From positions 1-12,333 of the forward strand of contig JAJYKG010000041.1 in NCBI GenBank assembly GCA_021788795.1: a stretch of DNA of 12,333 nt, read 5' to 3'. Each line of letters starts with the position of its first letter. The first letter of the stretch is position 1. Positions 4,130-10,611 of this stretch are shown here, piece by piece. The position numbers and the translations under genes were made by a program. The DNA comes from Thermoplasmata archaeon. Lineage in GTDB: Archaea > Thermoplasmatota > Thermoplasmata > RBG-16-68-12. Under the pieces are notes generated by a model, which was not told the DNA's origin, did not search any database, and saw only the letters and a program-made list of their open reading frames with translations.

Positions 4130-6712
4130 TCAGACTCTCTCCAAGTTCCCCGGATTGTGTTCATGGGCTGGAGGGGGATCGGACGGCTCATGGCGGGATT
4201 CCGAGCCGTGGTGTTCCTGGCGCTCCGCAACGGCCTGCGGCATCCTTCTCGACTCCCCCATGGGTCGAACGGGCCGGGGCGGGGGCTCGACGCGGTCTCC
4301 TCGCAGCCCCCCAATCCTCGCCCGTTTTAGGGACAGGGCGTTCACCGCTACAAGGAGGGAGGATCCCGACATCGCGATGGCCGCAATCTCCGGCCGGAGA
4401 ATCAGGCCGATGGACGGATACAAGACCCCTGCGGCAATCGGGAACGCGATGATGTTGTACCCCGCGGCCCACCACAAGTTCTCCCGCATCTTGCGCCGAG
4501 TCGCGCGGCTCAATTGGACCACTTTGGCCACATCGAGGGGATCGCTCCGGGTGAGAACCACGTCGGCCGTTTCCATGGCCACGTCGGTTCCTGCGCCGAT
4601 CGCGATCCCGACGTCGGCTTGTGCCAACGCGGGCGCGTCGTTGATGCCGTCCCCCACCATCGCGACCCTCTTTCCCCCGGCTTGGAGCTCTTGGACTTTG
4701 GCGGCCTTCTGACCCGGCAGGACCTCTGCGAAAATGGTCGTGATCCCGAGTTCTCGAGCGATGCGCTCGGCCGTGGCCCGGTTGTCGCCGGTCAGCATGG
4801 CCACTTGGACGCCCAGGGAGGTGAGGGCCTGCACCGCGGTCGCGCTTGTGGGCCGGACGGCATCCGCCACGGCGATGGCCCCTGCGAGCCTCCCGTCCAC
4901 CGCGGCGAAGATGACCGTGCGTCCGGCCCCCTGCATCGCGGCGGCACGCTCGTCCACGTCGCTCGGCGGAATCTTTTGATCCTGCATGAGTTTCCGATTC
5001 CCAACGAGGATGGACCGTCCACCCACGATCCCTCGCGCGCCGTGTCCAGGAATCGCCTCGAAGGAGCCGGCCTCGTCCATTCGGAGGCCCTTCTGCATCG
5101 CCCTGTCCACGATGGCTCGCGCCAGCGGATGCTCGCTCTTTCTCTCGACGGAGGCGACGGCGCGCAGGAGTTCATCCTCGCCCAGGCCGTCCTCTGCGCT
5201 GACGACCTCAACGATGTCGGGTTGGCCCAGGGTGAGGGTCCCGGTCTTGTCGAAGATGACTGCGTCGAGCTTGGCCGCTTGCTCGAGGGCGATCGCATTC
5301 TTGTACAGGATCCCGTTCTGAGCGCCCATGCCGGTGCCGACCATCACCGCGGTGGGCGTGGCCAACCCGAGGGCGTCCGGACACGCGATGACGATGACCG
5401 TGATGGCTAAGGTCGTCGCGAACACCAAGGGAGCGAGGGCGAGCCAATACCATCCGACGAACGTCACGACGCTCGCTCCGATGGCCGCGAGGACGAGCCA
5501 CTGTGCCGCACGGTCCGCCAGGCGCTGTGAAGGCGCTTTCGAGTTCTGCGCCTGCTGGACGAGCTTCACGATCTGGGCGAGGGCCGTGGCGGCTCCCACC
5601 TTGGTGGCCCGGAACTTGAAGGTCCCCGTCTTGTTGATCGTTGCTCCGATGACTTCATCCCCCGGGGCCTTCGTAACGGCCACGCTCTCTCCCGTGATCA
5701 TCGACTCGTCCACGTCGGACGAGCCTTCGATGACCGCTCCGTCCACGGGAAGCTTGTCACCGGGCCGGATGAGGACGACGTCGCCGACGAGGACCTCCGA
5801 CGTCGGAACCTCGACTTCCTTACCGTCTCGGAGCAAGGTCGCCTTGGGTGGGGCAAGGTTCATCAGCGCTCGGATGGCCTTCGAGGCACCGGCCCGGGCC
5901 CGCATCTCCATGAGATGACCGAACAGGACGAAGACCAGCAATAGGGAGGCGGCCTCGTAGAATACCTCGGACTTGAAGAAGAAGGTCGCGCCGACGCTGA
6001 ACAGATATCCAGCGAGTACGGATAGAGACACGAGGACGGCCATGTTGAGCACTCGGTTCTTGAGCGCCCGCCATGCTCCGATGTAGAAGACCCAGCCGCC
6101 GTAGAGCACGGCTGGCGTCGCGAGGAGGAAGGAGAGCACTTCGTTGGAAAGTCCCGGAGGCAGGGGCGCTTGGATCCCCGCCATCTGGGTGAACAGTGGC
6201 GAGTAGATGAAGACAGGAACGGCAAAGATAAGGGCGACGAGGAACCGGTTCCGCATGTCACGGACCATGTCCTCCATGGACGCTCCCGTACCATGCCCCA
6301 TCTCGTGAGCCATGGCGGCGTGGCTCTCCGGGGCGGGCATCACGTGCCCCTCGTGCCCGGGGGCAGATTCCGCTGCAGGAGGCGCTGGGATTAACTCTGG
6401 GACTGCGTGCGAGACTTCCTCAGTACCGGAAGCATCCGTGGGATGGCCTGCGGGATGGTTCCCGGGAGGGTCCTCCGGTTTGCACACGTGATCGGGAAGG
6501 CATTCCCCTGCGCAGTGGTAGCCGCACTGGCCAACGAGCCGTTTCAGATCTGCGAGGGTGACCCGTCTCTCGTCGTACTCGACCGTGGCGGTGCCGGCCA
6601 GGAAGTTCGCGTCGACTGCCCCAACGCCGGGATGACGAAGGAGACGCTTCTCCACCCCATGTCCATCGCAAACCGACATCATGCCGTCAAGACGGAGAAC
6701 GACGGTCTTCAC
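4130..6712 (-). CDS. P1B-type heavy-metal (copper-family) ATPase with CPD motif
   Basis: An 860-residue metal-pumping ATPase, complete. The N-terminal HMA-like fold (1-65) has GMMSVCDGHG where CopA proteins have GMTCxxC. A Cys/His-rich linker (63-140) follows. Eight membrane helices lie near 157-178, 190-213, 222-242, 248-268, 404-424, 427-449, 745-765 and 770-793. Catalytic motifs are TGES (340-343), phosphorylated Asp488 in DKTGT, SEHP (526-529) and GDGIND (687-692). The transport motif in helix 6 is CPD (444-446) instead of CPC or CPH; helices 7 and 8 carry YN (752-753) and MSGSS (781-785), the copper-type pair. The tail after residue 800 is His-rich (EHHGSE, AHEHNPG). It probably exports Cu or Ag using ATP, but the Asp makes the ion uncertain. 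The start codon is GTG, with GGGGAGGAG (forward 6717-6725) just upstream. Confidence 0.93.
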   Translation of the reverse strand: MKTVVLRLDGMMSVCDGHGVEKRLLRHPGVGAVDANFLAGTATVEYDERRVTLADLKRLVGQCGYHCAGECLPDHVCKPEDPPGNHPAGHPTDASGTEEVSHAVPELIPAPPAAESAPGHEGHVMPAPESHAAMAHEMGHGTGASMEDMVRDMRNRFLVALIFAVPVFIYSPLFTQMAGIQAPLPPGLSNEVLSFLLATPAVLYGGWVFYIGAWRALKNRVLNMAVLVSLSVLAGYLFSVGATFFFKSEVFYEAASLLLVFVLFGHLMEMRARAGASKAIRALMNLAPPKATLLRDGKEVEVPTSEVLVGDVVLIRPGDKLPVDGAVIEGSSDVDESMITGESVAVTKAPGDEVIGATINKTGTFKFRATKVGAATALAQIVKLVQQAQNSKAPSQRLADRAAQWLVLAAIGASVVTFVGWYWLALAPLVFATTLAITVIVIACPDALGLATPTAVMVGTGMGAQNGILYKNAIALEQAAKLDAVIFDKTGTLTLGQPDIVEVVSAEDGLGEDELLRAVASVERKSEHPLARAIVDRAMQKGLRMDEAGSFEAIPGHGARGIVGGRSILVGNRKLMQDQKIPPSDVDERAAAMQGAGRTVIFAAVDGRLAGAIAVADAVRPTSATAVQALTSLGVQVAMLTGDNRATAERIARELGITTIFAEVLPGQKAAKVQELQAGGKRVAMVGDGINDAPALAQADVGIAIGAGTDVAMETADVVLTRSDPLDVAKVVQLSRATRRKMRENLWWAAGYNIIAFPIAAGVLYPSIGLILRPEIAAIAMSGSSLLVAVNALSLKRARIGGLRGDRVEPPPRPVRPMGESRRMPQAVAERQEHHGSESRHEPSDPPPAHEHNPGNLERV

Positions 6713-6748
6713 TGGACTCCTCCCCTTGATTTCTTAAAGGCGCAGGGG

Positions 6749-6757
6749 TGTATAGAG
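6749..6757 (-). promoter_or_regulatory. TATA-like promoter box for the CPD-type ATPase
   Basis: Minus-strand CTCTATACA lies about 40 nt ahead of the GTG start at 6712. Archaeal spacing places the transcript start near 6727, just ahead of the ribosome site. This suggests the ATPase has its own promoter, separate from the three-gene operon that ends at 6810. A CTTTAAGAA at forward 6731-6739 is a weaker alternative. Confidence 0.4.
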
Positions 6758-6784
6758 GCTTGTGAGGTCTTGGAGCTCCCACGT

Positions 6785-6797
6785 TGACCGGCGGTCA
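6785..6797. repeat. Inverted repeat between the protease gene and the ATPase gene
   Basis: TGACC-GGC-GGTCA is a perfect 5+3+5 inverted repeat lying 13 nt past the stop of the TRASH-protease gene and about 30 nt ahead of the ATPase TATA-like box. It could be a weak terminator of the upstream operon (no U-run follows) or an operator for the ATPase. Confidence 0.35.
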
Positions 6798-6809
6798 CGG
6801 CCCCTCCGG

Positions 6810-7670
6810 CTAGTAGGCCGCGCACTGAGGCCGGGCGCACGTACCGAACTCGTAGGTCCGGAAGAGCTCATACACCTCGTCGGGTATTCCTTCCTTCACG
6901 TTCAGCCCGAGTTCCTTTAGCACGCGGGGCACGATGGGTGTGTCGTGGGATAGGTAGCCTCCCGTGAGGAAGACGGCGACCGCATCTCGATCCTTCGGCG
7001 GAAGCTTGTCCTCGAGGATCCACTTGACGAACTCCTTGACCTGGTCCACACTCCGCTGGGCCATTTCTGAGAGGACGAGCATCTGGTCCGAAATGACCTC
7101 CACGGGCTTCCGGGCGGGAAGGGTGATTAGGGACCTCGAAGGGAAGCCGTCAATCTGGGGGTCGAGGGGGCCGAGGATGCTCTCCTGGTCCATCTGGAGC
7201 TCGTGGGCGGCCAAGGCGATCATGCTGCCTCCCGACATGGCGTAAAATGGCACGATGGCCGTCACCTGGCCGGGGTGCTTCTTGACCGCCATCGCGATCA
7301 TCTCGGCGGCCAGGACGATCCCGCCGGGGGTGTGCATGATCAGGTCGATGGGTTTCTCCGGAGGCGTCCTGCGAATCTGGGCCACGAGGGCCTCCGAGTC
7401 TTCGATCGTGATCAGCCCTCCTTCGCCTTCGGCCCACGGCTCCCGCCGGTGGACGAGGGTGAGGACGCGCGTGCCCCTTTTCGCTTCCAGCCGCTCGATG
7501 ATTTCGATCCGTTCCGACTGGATGCGGGCCTTGACCTTCCCCTTCGGACCCATCGCCTTGTACAGGACGGCGCAGCGCTGGCTGCAGAAGAACAACGTCT
7601 CGCCATCGATCCGTGCCCTCACCGCGCGCTCCTCGAGCCGCATGCCGCAATAGACGCATCGCTCGCTCAT
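6810..7670 (-). CDS. TRASH metal-binding domain fused to SDH_sah/ClpP-class serine protease
   Basis: A 286-residue protein with two parts. Residues 1-40 form a TRASH-type zinc-finger-like metal site: CVYC (C5, C8), then FFCSQRC (C29, C33) ending in an aromatic/Leu helix. From about 50 on it matches the SDH_sah family (serine dehydrogenase proteinase, related to ClpP and SppA): IDLIMHTPGG at 108-117, AMSGGSMIALAAHE with probable nucleophile Ser149, and ILGPLDPQI at 165-173. The C-terminus adds another Cys pair (C278, C283). The protease part has no membrane helix, but relatives act at or near membranes. The fusion suggests proteolysis gated by Cu or another soft metal. ATG at 7670 has GGAGG about 8 nt upstream. 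The gene overlaps the methyltransferase-like gene by 4 nt (ATGA), so the two are translationally coupled. Domain calls are firm; substrate and metal are unknown. Confidence 0.88.
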   Translation of the reverse strand: MSERCVYCGMRLEERAVRARIDGETLFFCSQRCAVLYKAMGPKGKVKARIQSERIEIIERLEAKRGTRVLTLVHRREPWAEGEGGLITIEDSEALVAQIRRTPPEKPIDLIMHTPGGIVLAAEMIAMAVKKHPGQVTAIVPFYAMSGGSMIALAAHELQMDQESILGPLDPQIDGFPSRSLITLPARKPVEVISDQMLVLSEMAQRSVDQVKEFVKWILEDKLPPKDRDAVAVFLTGGYLSHDTPIVPRVLKELGLNVKEGIPDEVYELFRTYEFGTCARPQCAAY

Positions 7671-8329
7671 GCCGCACCCCCTCCCGTGGCGTGCTCCGGT
7701 CGCCGGGCGCGGCTCAATTTCGGCAGGAAGGCCGGGACCTTCTCAGCATAGTCCGAATAGAGGTGCCCGTAGCGAGGACGGAGCTCCCTCTCTTCCCGCG
7801 CCGCAAGGTGCAGATAGGCCGCCAGGAGTATCGGAGCCATGATGATGGTGATCAGGGTGGGCCACTGGATGAGGAAGCCAAGGACGACGATCATCAACCC
7901 GAGGTACTGCGGATGCCTCACCCGGGCGTACGGTCCGTCGGTGACCAACGCCCCGCCCCCACGGTAGATTGCGCTCCACGCCGACGCCGTCAGGAGCACG
8001 CCCACGACGATGACGATCGTGCTCAGAGCCATGACGGTCGCCTCTCCGAAGTCGGATCCCAGACCCGTCGCGTACCCGATCAGGTCGCCGAGCAGGTGCC
8101 CCTGCGTGTGACCGAACGAGAGCGTGGTGCCCAGCGCGGAGGACAGGACGTAGATGGTCAGCGGGAAGCCGTACATCTCCGTGAAGAGCGCGATGAAAAA
8201 GGCCTGAGTCAAGCCGAAGTTCCGCCATTCCGAGGAGGTCTTCGGTTTGAGCAGGCTCAGCAGGAAGGCCGCCGTGAACGCGACCATGATTCCCACGATC
8301 ACCCAGTTGCCGTAGGCGTAGTCGATCAT
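7667..8329 (-). CDS. Isoprenylcysteine carboxyl methyltransferase-like (ICMT/PEMT) membrane protein
   Basis: A 220-residue polytopic membrane protein of the ICMT/PEMT superfamily. The diagnostic C-terminal block is present: DGPYARVRHPQYLG (131-144, with the conserved RHP), two hydrophobic segments, then AAREERELRPRYGHLYSDY (177-194), the SAM-binding and active-site region of this family. Helices lie near 8-27, 40-65, 98-120, 143-158 and 159-176. The family transfers methyl groups from SAM to membrane-embedded thiols, carboxylates or lipids; archaea lack classic CaaX prenylation, so the substrate is unknown. ATG at 8329 overlaps the stop of the small membrane protein by 4 nt, and its own stop overlaps the start of the TRASH-protease gene the same way. 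The tight coupling suggests the three act together. Confidence 0.87.
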   Translation of the reverse strand: MIDYAYGNWVIVGIMVAFTAAFLLSLLKPKTSSEWRNFGLTQAFFIALFTEMYGFPLTIYVLSSALGTTLSFGHTQGHLLGDLIGYATGLGSDFGEATVMALSTIVIVVGVLLTASAWSAIYRGGGALVTDGPYARVRHPQYLGLMIVVLGFLIQWPTLITIIMAPILLAAYLHLAAREERELRPRYGHLYSDYAEKVPAFLPKLSRARRPEHATGGGAA

Positions 8330-8592
8330 CGAAGCAGAGCTCCCTTATGGACGAGTTCTTGGAGGGCGCGATCGACCTTCTTGCGGGTCCGAACCCCCAC
8401 GAGCACGGCCCACCCGCACGCCCCGAGGCAGGCGGCCAGAAGCGCGAGCACGACCAGAGCGAGCGGCAACCCGGCTTGGACCGCCACATACAAGACGCCG
8501 AGGAGCGCCAGCGCGCAGAGCACGCTGACTAGCCAACTGCGCTCTCTATGAGGTGCCGCCCCTCTCGGGGGTTGCAAGGTGTGGGGGATCAT
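8326..8592 (-). CDS. Small two-helix membrane protein, first gene of the protease operon
   Basis: With start ATG at 8592 the protein has 88 residues: a polar head (MIPHTLQPPRGAAPHRERS), two hydrophobic helices near 19-37 and 40-61 separated by AGLP, and a basic cytoplasmic-type tail (VRTRKKVDRALQELVHKGALLR). No family is recognised. The frame is open upstream to an ATG at 8703, but that would add 37 low-complexity residues without a ribosome site; the 8592 start has GGAAGG about 10 nt upstream. The stop overlaps the methyltransferase-like start by 4 nt (ATGA), which supports it being a real gene and part of the operon. It could be a membrane anchor or adaptor for the protease and methyltransferase; that is inference. 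Confidence 0.65.
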   Translation of the reverse strand: MIPHTLQPPRGAAPHRERSWLVSVLCALALLGVLYVAVQAGLPLALVVLALLAACLGACGWAVLVGVRTRKKVDRALQELVHKGALLR

Positions 8593-8683
8593 TCCCGTCG
8601 GCCTTCCGGAGCGGGAGAAGAGCGAGGCTCGTACATCGGACTTCCCGTTTCCGGATGGATTCCCCGTTGCCAGGCGCCTTCCC

Positions 8684-8692
8684 ATTTGTAAA
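8684..8692 (-). promoter_or_regulatory. TATA-like promoter box for the protease operon
   Basis: Minus-strand TTTACAAAT is the most AT-rich patch ahead of the operon. It would start transcription near 8660, giving a leader of about 70 nt before ATG 8592. This placement also argues against the longer start at 8703. Confidence 0.35.
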
Positions 8693-8817
8693 CCGACGGA
8701 CACTTGAGGCCCGACGCGCGTTCACCTTGGAGACCGGAAGAATCGCTCAGGAGTCAGCGTCCGTGTCCGCACACCGCACATCCGTTCTCGGGCCGCGGCT
8801 CGAAATGCATTCTGAAT

Positions 8818-8827
8818 CCTTAAGAGG
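8818..8827 (+). promoter_or_regulatory. TATA-like promoter box for the Lrp-TRASH regulator
   Basis: TCCTTAAGAG lies 23-32 nt ahead of the ATG at 8850, the spacing for a leaderless or near-leaderless archaeal transcript. A near-palindrome GAAATGCATTC (8802-8812) just upstream could be an upstream promoter element or an autoregulatory operator. Confidence 0.4.
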
Positions 8828-8849
8828 TCCCGCCAGGATGCGGTAGCCA

Positions 8850-9449
8850 ATGGACCTCGACAAGACCGACATCGCAATTCTTCGGTGCCTGCAGGAGGAC
8901 TGTCGATCATCCCTGCGGACCATCGCGGCCAAGATTGGCGTGAGCGTGCCCACGGTGAGTTCTCGGCTCGCGACCCTGGAGCAGCTGGGCATCGTGAACG
9001 GCTATTGCGCCTCGCTCAATCCGGAGCGGCTGAACGAGACGTCCGTCACCCTCACGGTCAAGACGCGGTTGCAGGCGACCGAAGAGGTGGCGAAGGTGCT
9101 CGCCAAGCACGAATGGGCTCGCAGGATTCGGATGACCCGGAGCGGCCTTATCATCATCGATGCCACGGTCGTCGACCGTGGGGACATCGATTCGATCCTC
9201 GAAGACGTCGCGGCCTCACCGGACGTCCTTGACTGCCAGCACTTCGACGGTCTGCGCACGGTCAAGGAGACGCCGCTCGCCCGCGTCACCGATGCGCTGA
9301 CGACGACCCTCATTTGCTTCCAGTGCAAAGGGCCCATCAAAGGCGAGCCTATCAAGCTCCGCATGGACGAGCGCGATCACTATCTCTGCTGCCACTCCTG
9401 TGAGAAGCTCTACCTGGAGAAGTACAAGAAGTTAAAGGCCGAAGCGTAG
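8850..9449 (+). CDS. copR: Lrp/AsnC-type transcriptional regulator with C-terminal TRASH domain (CopR/CopT-like)
   Basis: A 199-residue DNA-binding regulator. Residues 1-55 form the Lrp/AsnC winged helix-turn-helix (LDKTDIAILRCLQEDCRSS, then VSVPTVSSRLATLEQLGIV). Residues 60-140 form a RAM-like dimerisation fold. Residues 155-190 are a TRASH metal site: CFQCKGPI (C156, C159), then YLCCHSC (C180, C181, C184) and an aromatic/basic helix. This order is that of archaeal copper-responsive regulators studied in Sulfolobus (CopR/CopT) and Halobacterium. In those, Cu+ or Ag+ binding to TRASH alters control of copper-export ATPase and chaperone genes. It is divergent from the protease operon, and its stop is 12 nt from the stop of the hydrogenase-like gene. 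ATG 8850 is chosen from the TATA-like spacing. The symbol is by analogy. Confidence 0.9.
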   Translation: MDLDKTDIAILRCLQEDCRSSLRTIAAKIGVSVPTVSSRLATLEQLGIVNGYCASLNPERLNETSVTLTVKTRLQATEEVAKVLAKHEWARRIRMTRSGLIIIDATVVDRGDIDSILEDVAASPDVLDCQHFDGLRTVKETPLARVTDALTTTLICFQCKGPIKGEPIKLRMDERDHYLCCHSCEKLYLEKYKKLKAEA

Positions 9450-9461
9450 GCAACGCGTCGC

Positions 9462-9977
9462 TTAGCTCCGGCCCGGGTTAGGAGGGGGCAACGTCAAGAT
9501 GTGATGGATCGGGGCTTCGCGGCGGCTTCCGGTCCTTCGCGCCCCGTGCTCATTCATCAGTTGCATGCAGGCGGCGATTCCGTCCATGATCTCATCAGGC
9601 CGTGGCGGACAGCCGGCGATGTAGATGTCGACGGGGATGACCTTGTCGACGCCTCCCACGACATGGTACAGACCGCGGAAAGGTCCGCCGTTGGCGCCGC
9701 ATGGCCCCATGGCAATCACGTACTTGGGCTCGGGTATCTGCTCCCAGATCCGCCTCAGGCGCGGGGCCTGTTTCAGTGTTACGGGCCCGGTCACGACGAG
9801 GATGTCCGCGTGCCGCGGAGAACCCGTCATCAACATGCCGAAGCGTTCCATGTCATAGCGGGGCGTGAGGGTCGCGATGATCTCGATGTCGCATCCGTTG
9901 CAGGCCCCGCTGTTGAACACGATCATCCAGGGGGACTTGCCACGCGCCCAGTTGAGAAGACGTCGGCTGACGCTCAT
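9462..9977 (-). CDS. Membrane-bound hydrogenase small subunit / NuoB-like [4Fe-4S] protein
   Basis: A 171-residue protein of the NuoB/hydrogenase small-subunit family (complex I 20-kDa type), closest in look to the MbhJ/EchC branch: GACNGCDIEIIATLTPRYD (25-42), SPRHADILVVTGPVT (53-67), MGPCGANGG (90-98) and AGCPPRPDEI (121-130). The four cluster-binding Cys (C26, C29, C93, C123) are all present, so it should bind one [4Fe-4S] cluster. Normally it sits between the other Fe-S subunits and the large catalytic subunit and passes electrons within a membrane complex. No large subunit, ferredoxin-like subunit or membrane arm lies in this window. ATG at 9977 begins the conserved region; the frame is open further upstream, but those residues overlap the TRASH gene and look like shadow coding. 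It follows two TRASH mini-genes on the same strand. Confidence 0.88.
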   Translation of the reverse strand: MSVSRRLLNWARGKSPWMIVFNSGACNGCDIEIIATLTPRYDMERFGMLMTGSPRHADILVVTGPVTLKQAPRLRRIWEQIPEPKYVIAMGPCGANGGPFRGLYHVVGGVDKVIPVDIYIAGCPPRPDEIMDGIAACMQLMNEHGARRTGSRREAPIHHILTLPPPNPGRS

Positions 9978-10017
9978 GGTTCCATGTCTTGTCGTTAGTT
10001 CGGATGCGGGGGAGCGC

Positions 10018-10227
10018 CTACGCGCGAACGCGGTTCGGAGTTCTGTGGCTTCGGGCACGCAGGGTGCGCTGCGTCCGGGCACCAAAGGCCCTGCGAAGAG
10101 GCTTGTCGCGGCGGCACAAATCCTCCTGGAAGCAGTCCAGGCAGCAGTAGTAGCGGATCTGCCCACCCAGCTCCTCGCGGATAGGCTTCTTCTTCGTAAT
10201 GGACATGCCGCAGCTATCGCACTTCAT
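10018..10227 (-). CDS. Small TRASH/YHS-like metal-binding protein with Arg-rich tail
   Basis: A 69-residue protein. Residues 1-38 form a complete TRASH-like metal site: MKCDSCGMSI (C3, C6), then RYYCCLDCFQEDL (C28, C29, C32). The spacing and CC..C pattern match the TRASH domain of the Lrp-type regulator in this window. Residues 39-69 are strongly basic and disordered-looking (LRRAFGARTQRTLRARSHR), possibly a nucleic-acid-binding tail or a read-through of non-conserved sequence. Stand-alone TRASH proteins next to copper ATPases are known in archaea as candidate copper chaperones (CopM/CopT-neighbour types). ATG at 10227 with GAGG about 6-9 nt upstream; it begins 18 nt after the stop of the preceding Cys-rich gene, so the two are likely co-transcribed. 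Confidence 0.75.
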   Translation of the reverse strand: MKCDSCGMSITKKKPIREELGGQIRYYCCLDCFQEDLCRRDKPLRRAFGARTQRTLRARSHRTPNRVRA

Positions 10228-10245
10228 GATCGGCCTCGATTCCCG

Positions 10246-10401
10246 TCAGCATCCACCGCATTCGCCGTCCGCTCCTTGAGCCCGCGTCTGCGCCAAATAC
10301 TGATCCGCGTGATCCTCGGAACAGAAAGGCTTGCCCATCCTCTCGACTACCGGTGGATTCCCGAGCTTGGCGCCGCACCAGGCGCACTTCTTGGCGAACA
10401 G
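10246..10401 (-). CDS. Small Cys-rich TRASH/YHS-like protein, start uncertain or frameshifted
   Basis: The frame ending in TGA at 10246-10248 encodes a clear metal-binding mini-protein: FAKKCAWCGAKLGNPP, then VERMGKPFCSEDHADQYL, and an ending GECGGC. The CxxCG...FCSEDH order is that of YHS/TRASH folds, and the terminal CGGC is an extra metal or redox site. The problem is the start: this frame has a stop 9 nt before a CTG at 10399-10401 and no ATG, GTG or TTG before CAWC. A neighbouring frame offers ATG 10427 or GTG 10415, reading MPRGVIERD, and would join perfectly if one base were missing near 10402-10405. GGTGAT, close to the archaeal ribosome-site consensus, sits about 10 nt before the CTG. 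So either a rare CTG start or a one-base deletion. Likely metallochaperone next to CopA; coding status is good, 5' end unsure. Confidence 0.6.
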   Translation of the reverse strand: MFAKKCAWCGAKLGNPPVVERMGKPFCSEDHADQYLAQTRAQGADGECGGC

Positions 10402-10611
10402 TCCCGTTCAATCACCCCTCGAGGCATGGTAGGAGTGACTCATTGGATTGTCCATTGCCGAAGGGAAGCTTTCCTCAGATGGGTCTTTCCAAGTGGAAGG
10501 AACTGAACGGGCGGTCGCGTCGCCCCGCGTCCCCCCGATCGTCGGAGCGGTGGCCTGATCCGAGGCGGCCGCATGTGCGGGATGCGTCTCCGGAAGAGGA
10601 CACGCAGTCGC

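Noticed and set aside
4514..5410. A 298-codon plus-strand open frame opposite the CPD ATPase
   Set aside because: Same reason: composition mirrors the antisense of the ATPase, with no domain or start signal.
7203..8551. Two long plus-strand open frames (7203-7751 and 7613-8551) opposite the protease operon
   Set aside because: They are antisense shadows of three well-supported, translationally coupled genes.
9978..10166. Upstream extension of the hydrogenase-like protein to 10166
   Set aside because: The added 63 residues are low-complexity and overlap the TRASH mini-gene in another frame; the conserved region starts right after ATG 9977.
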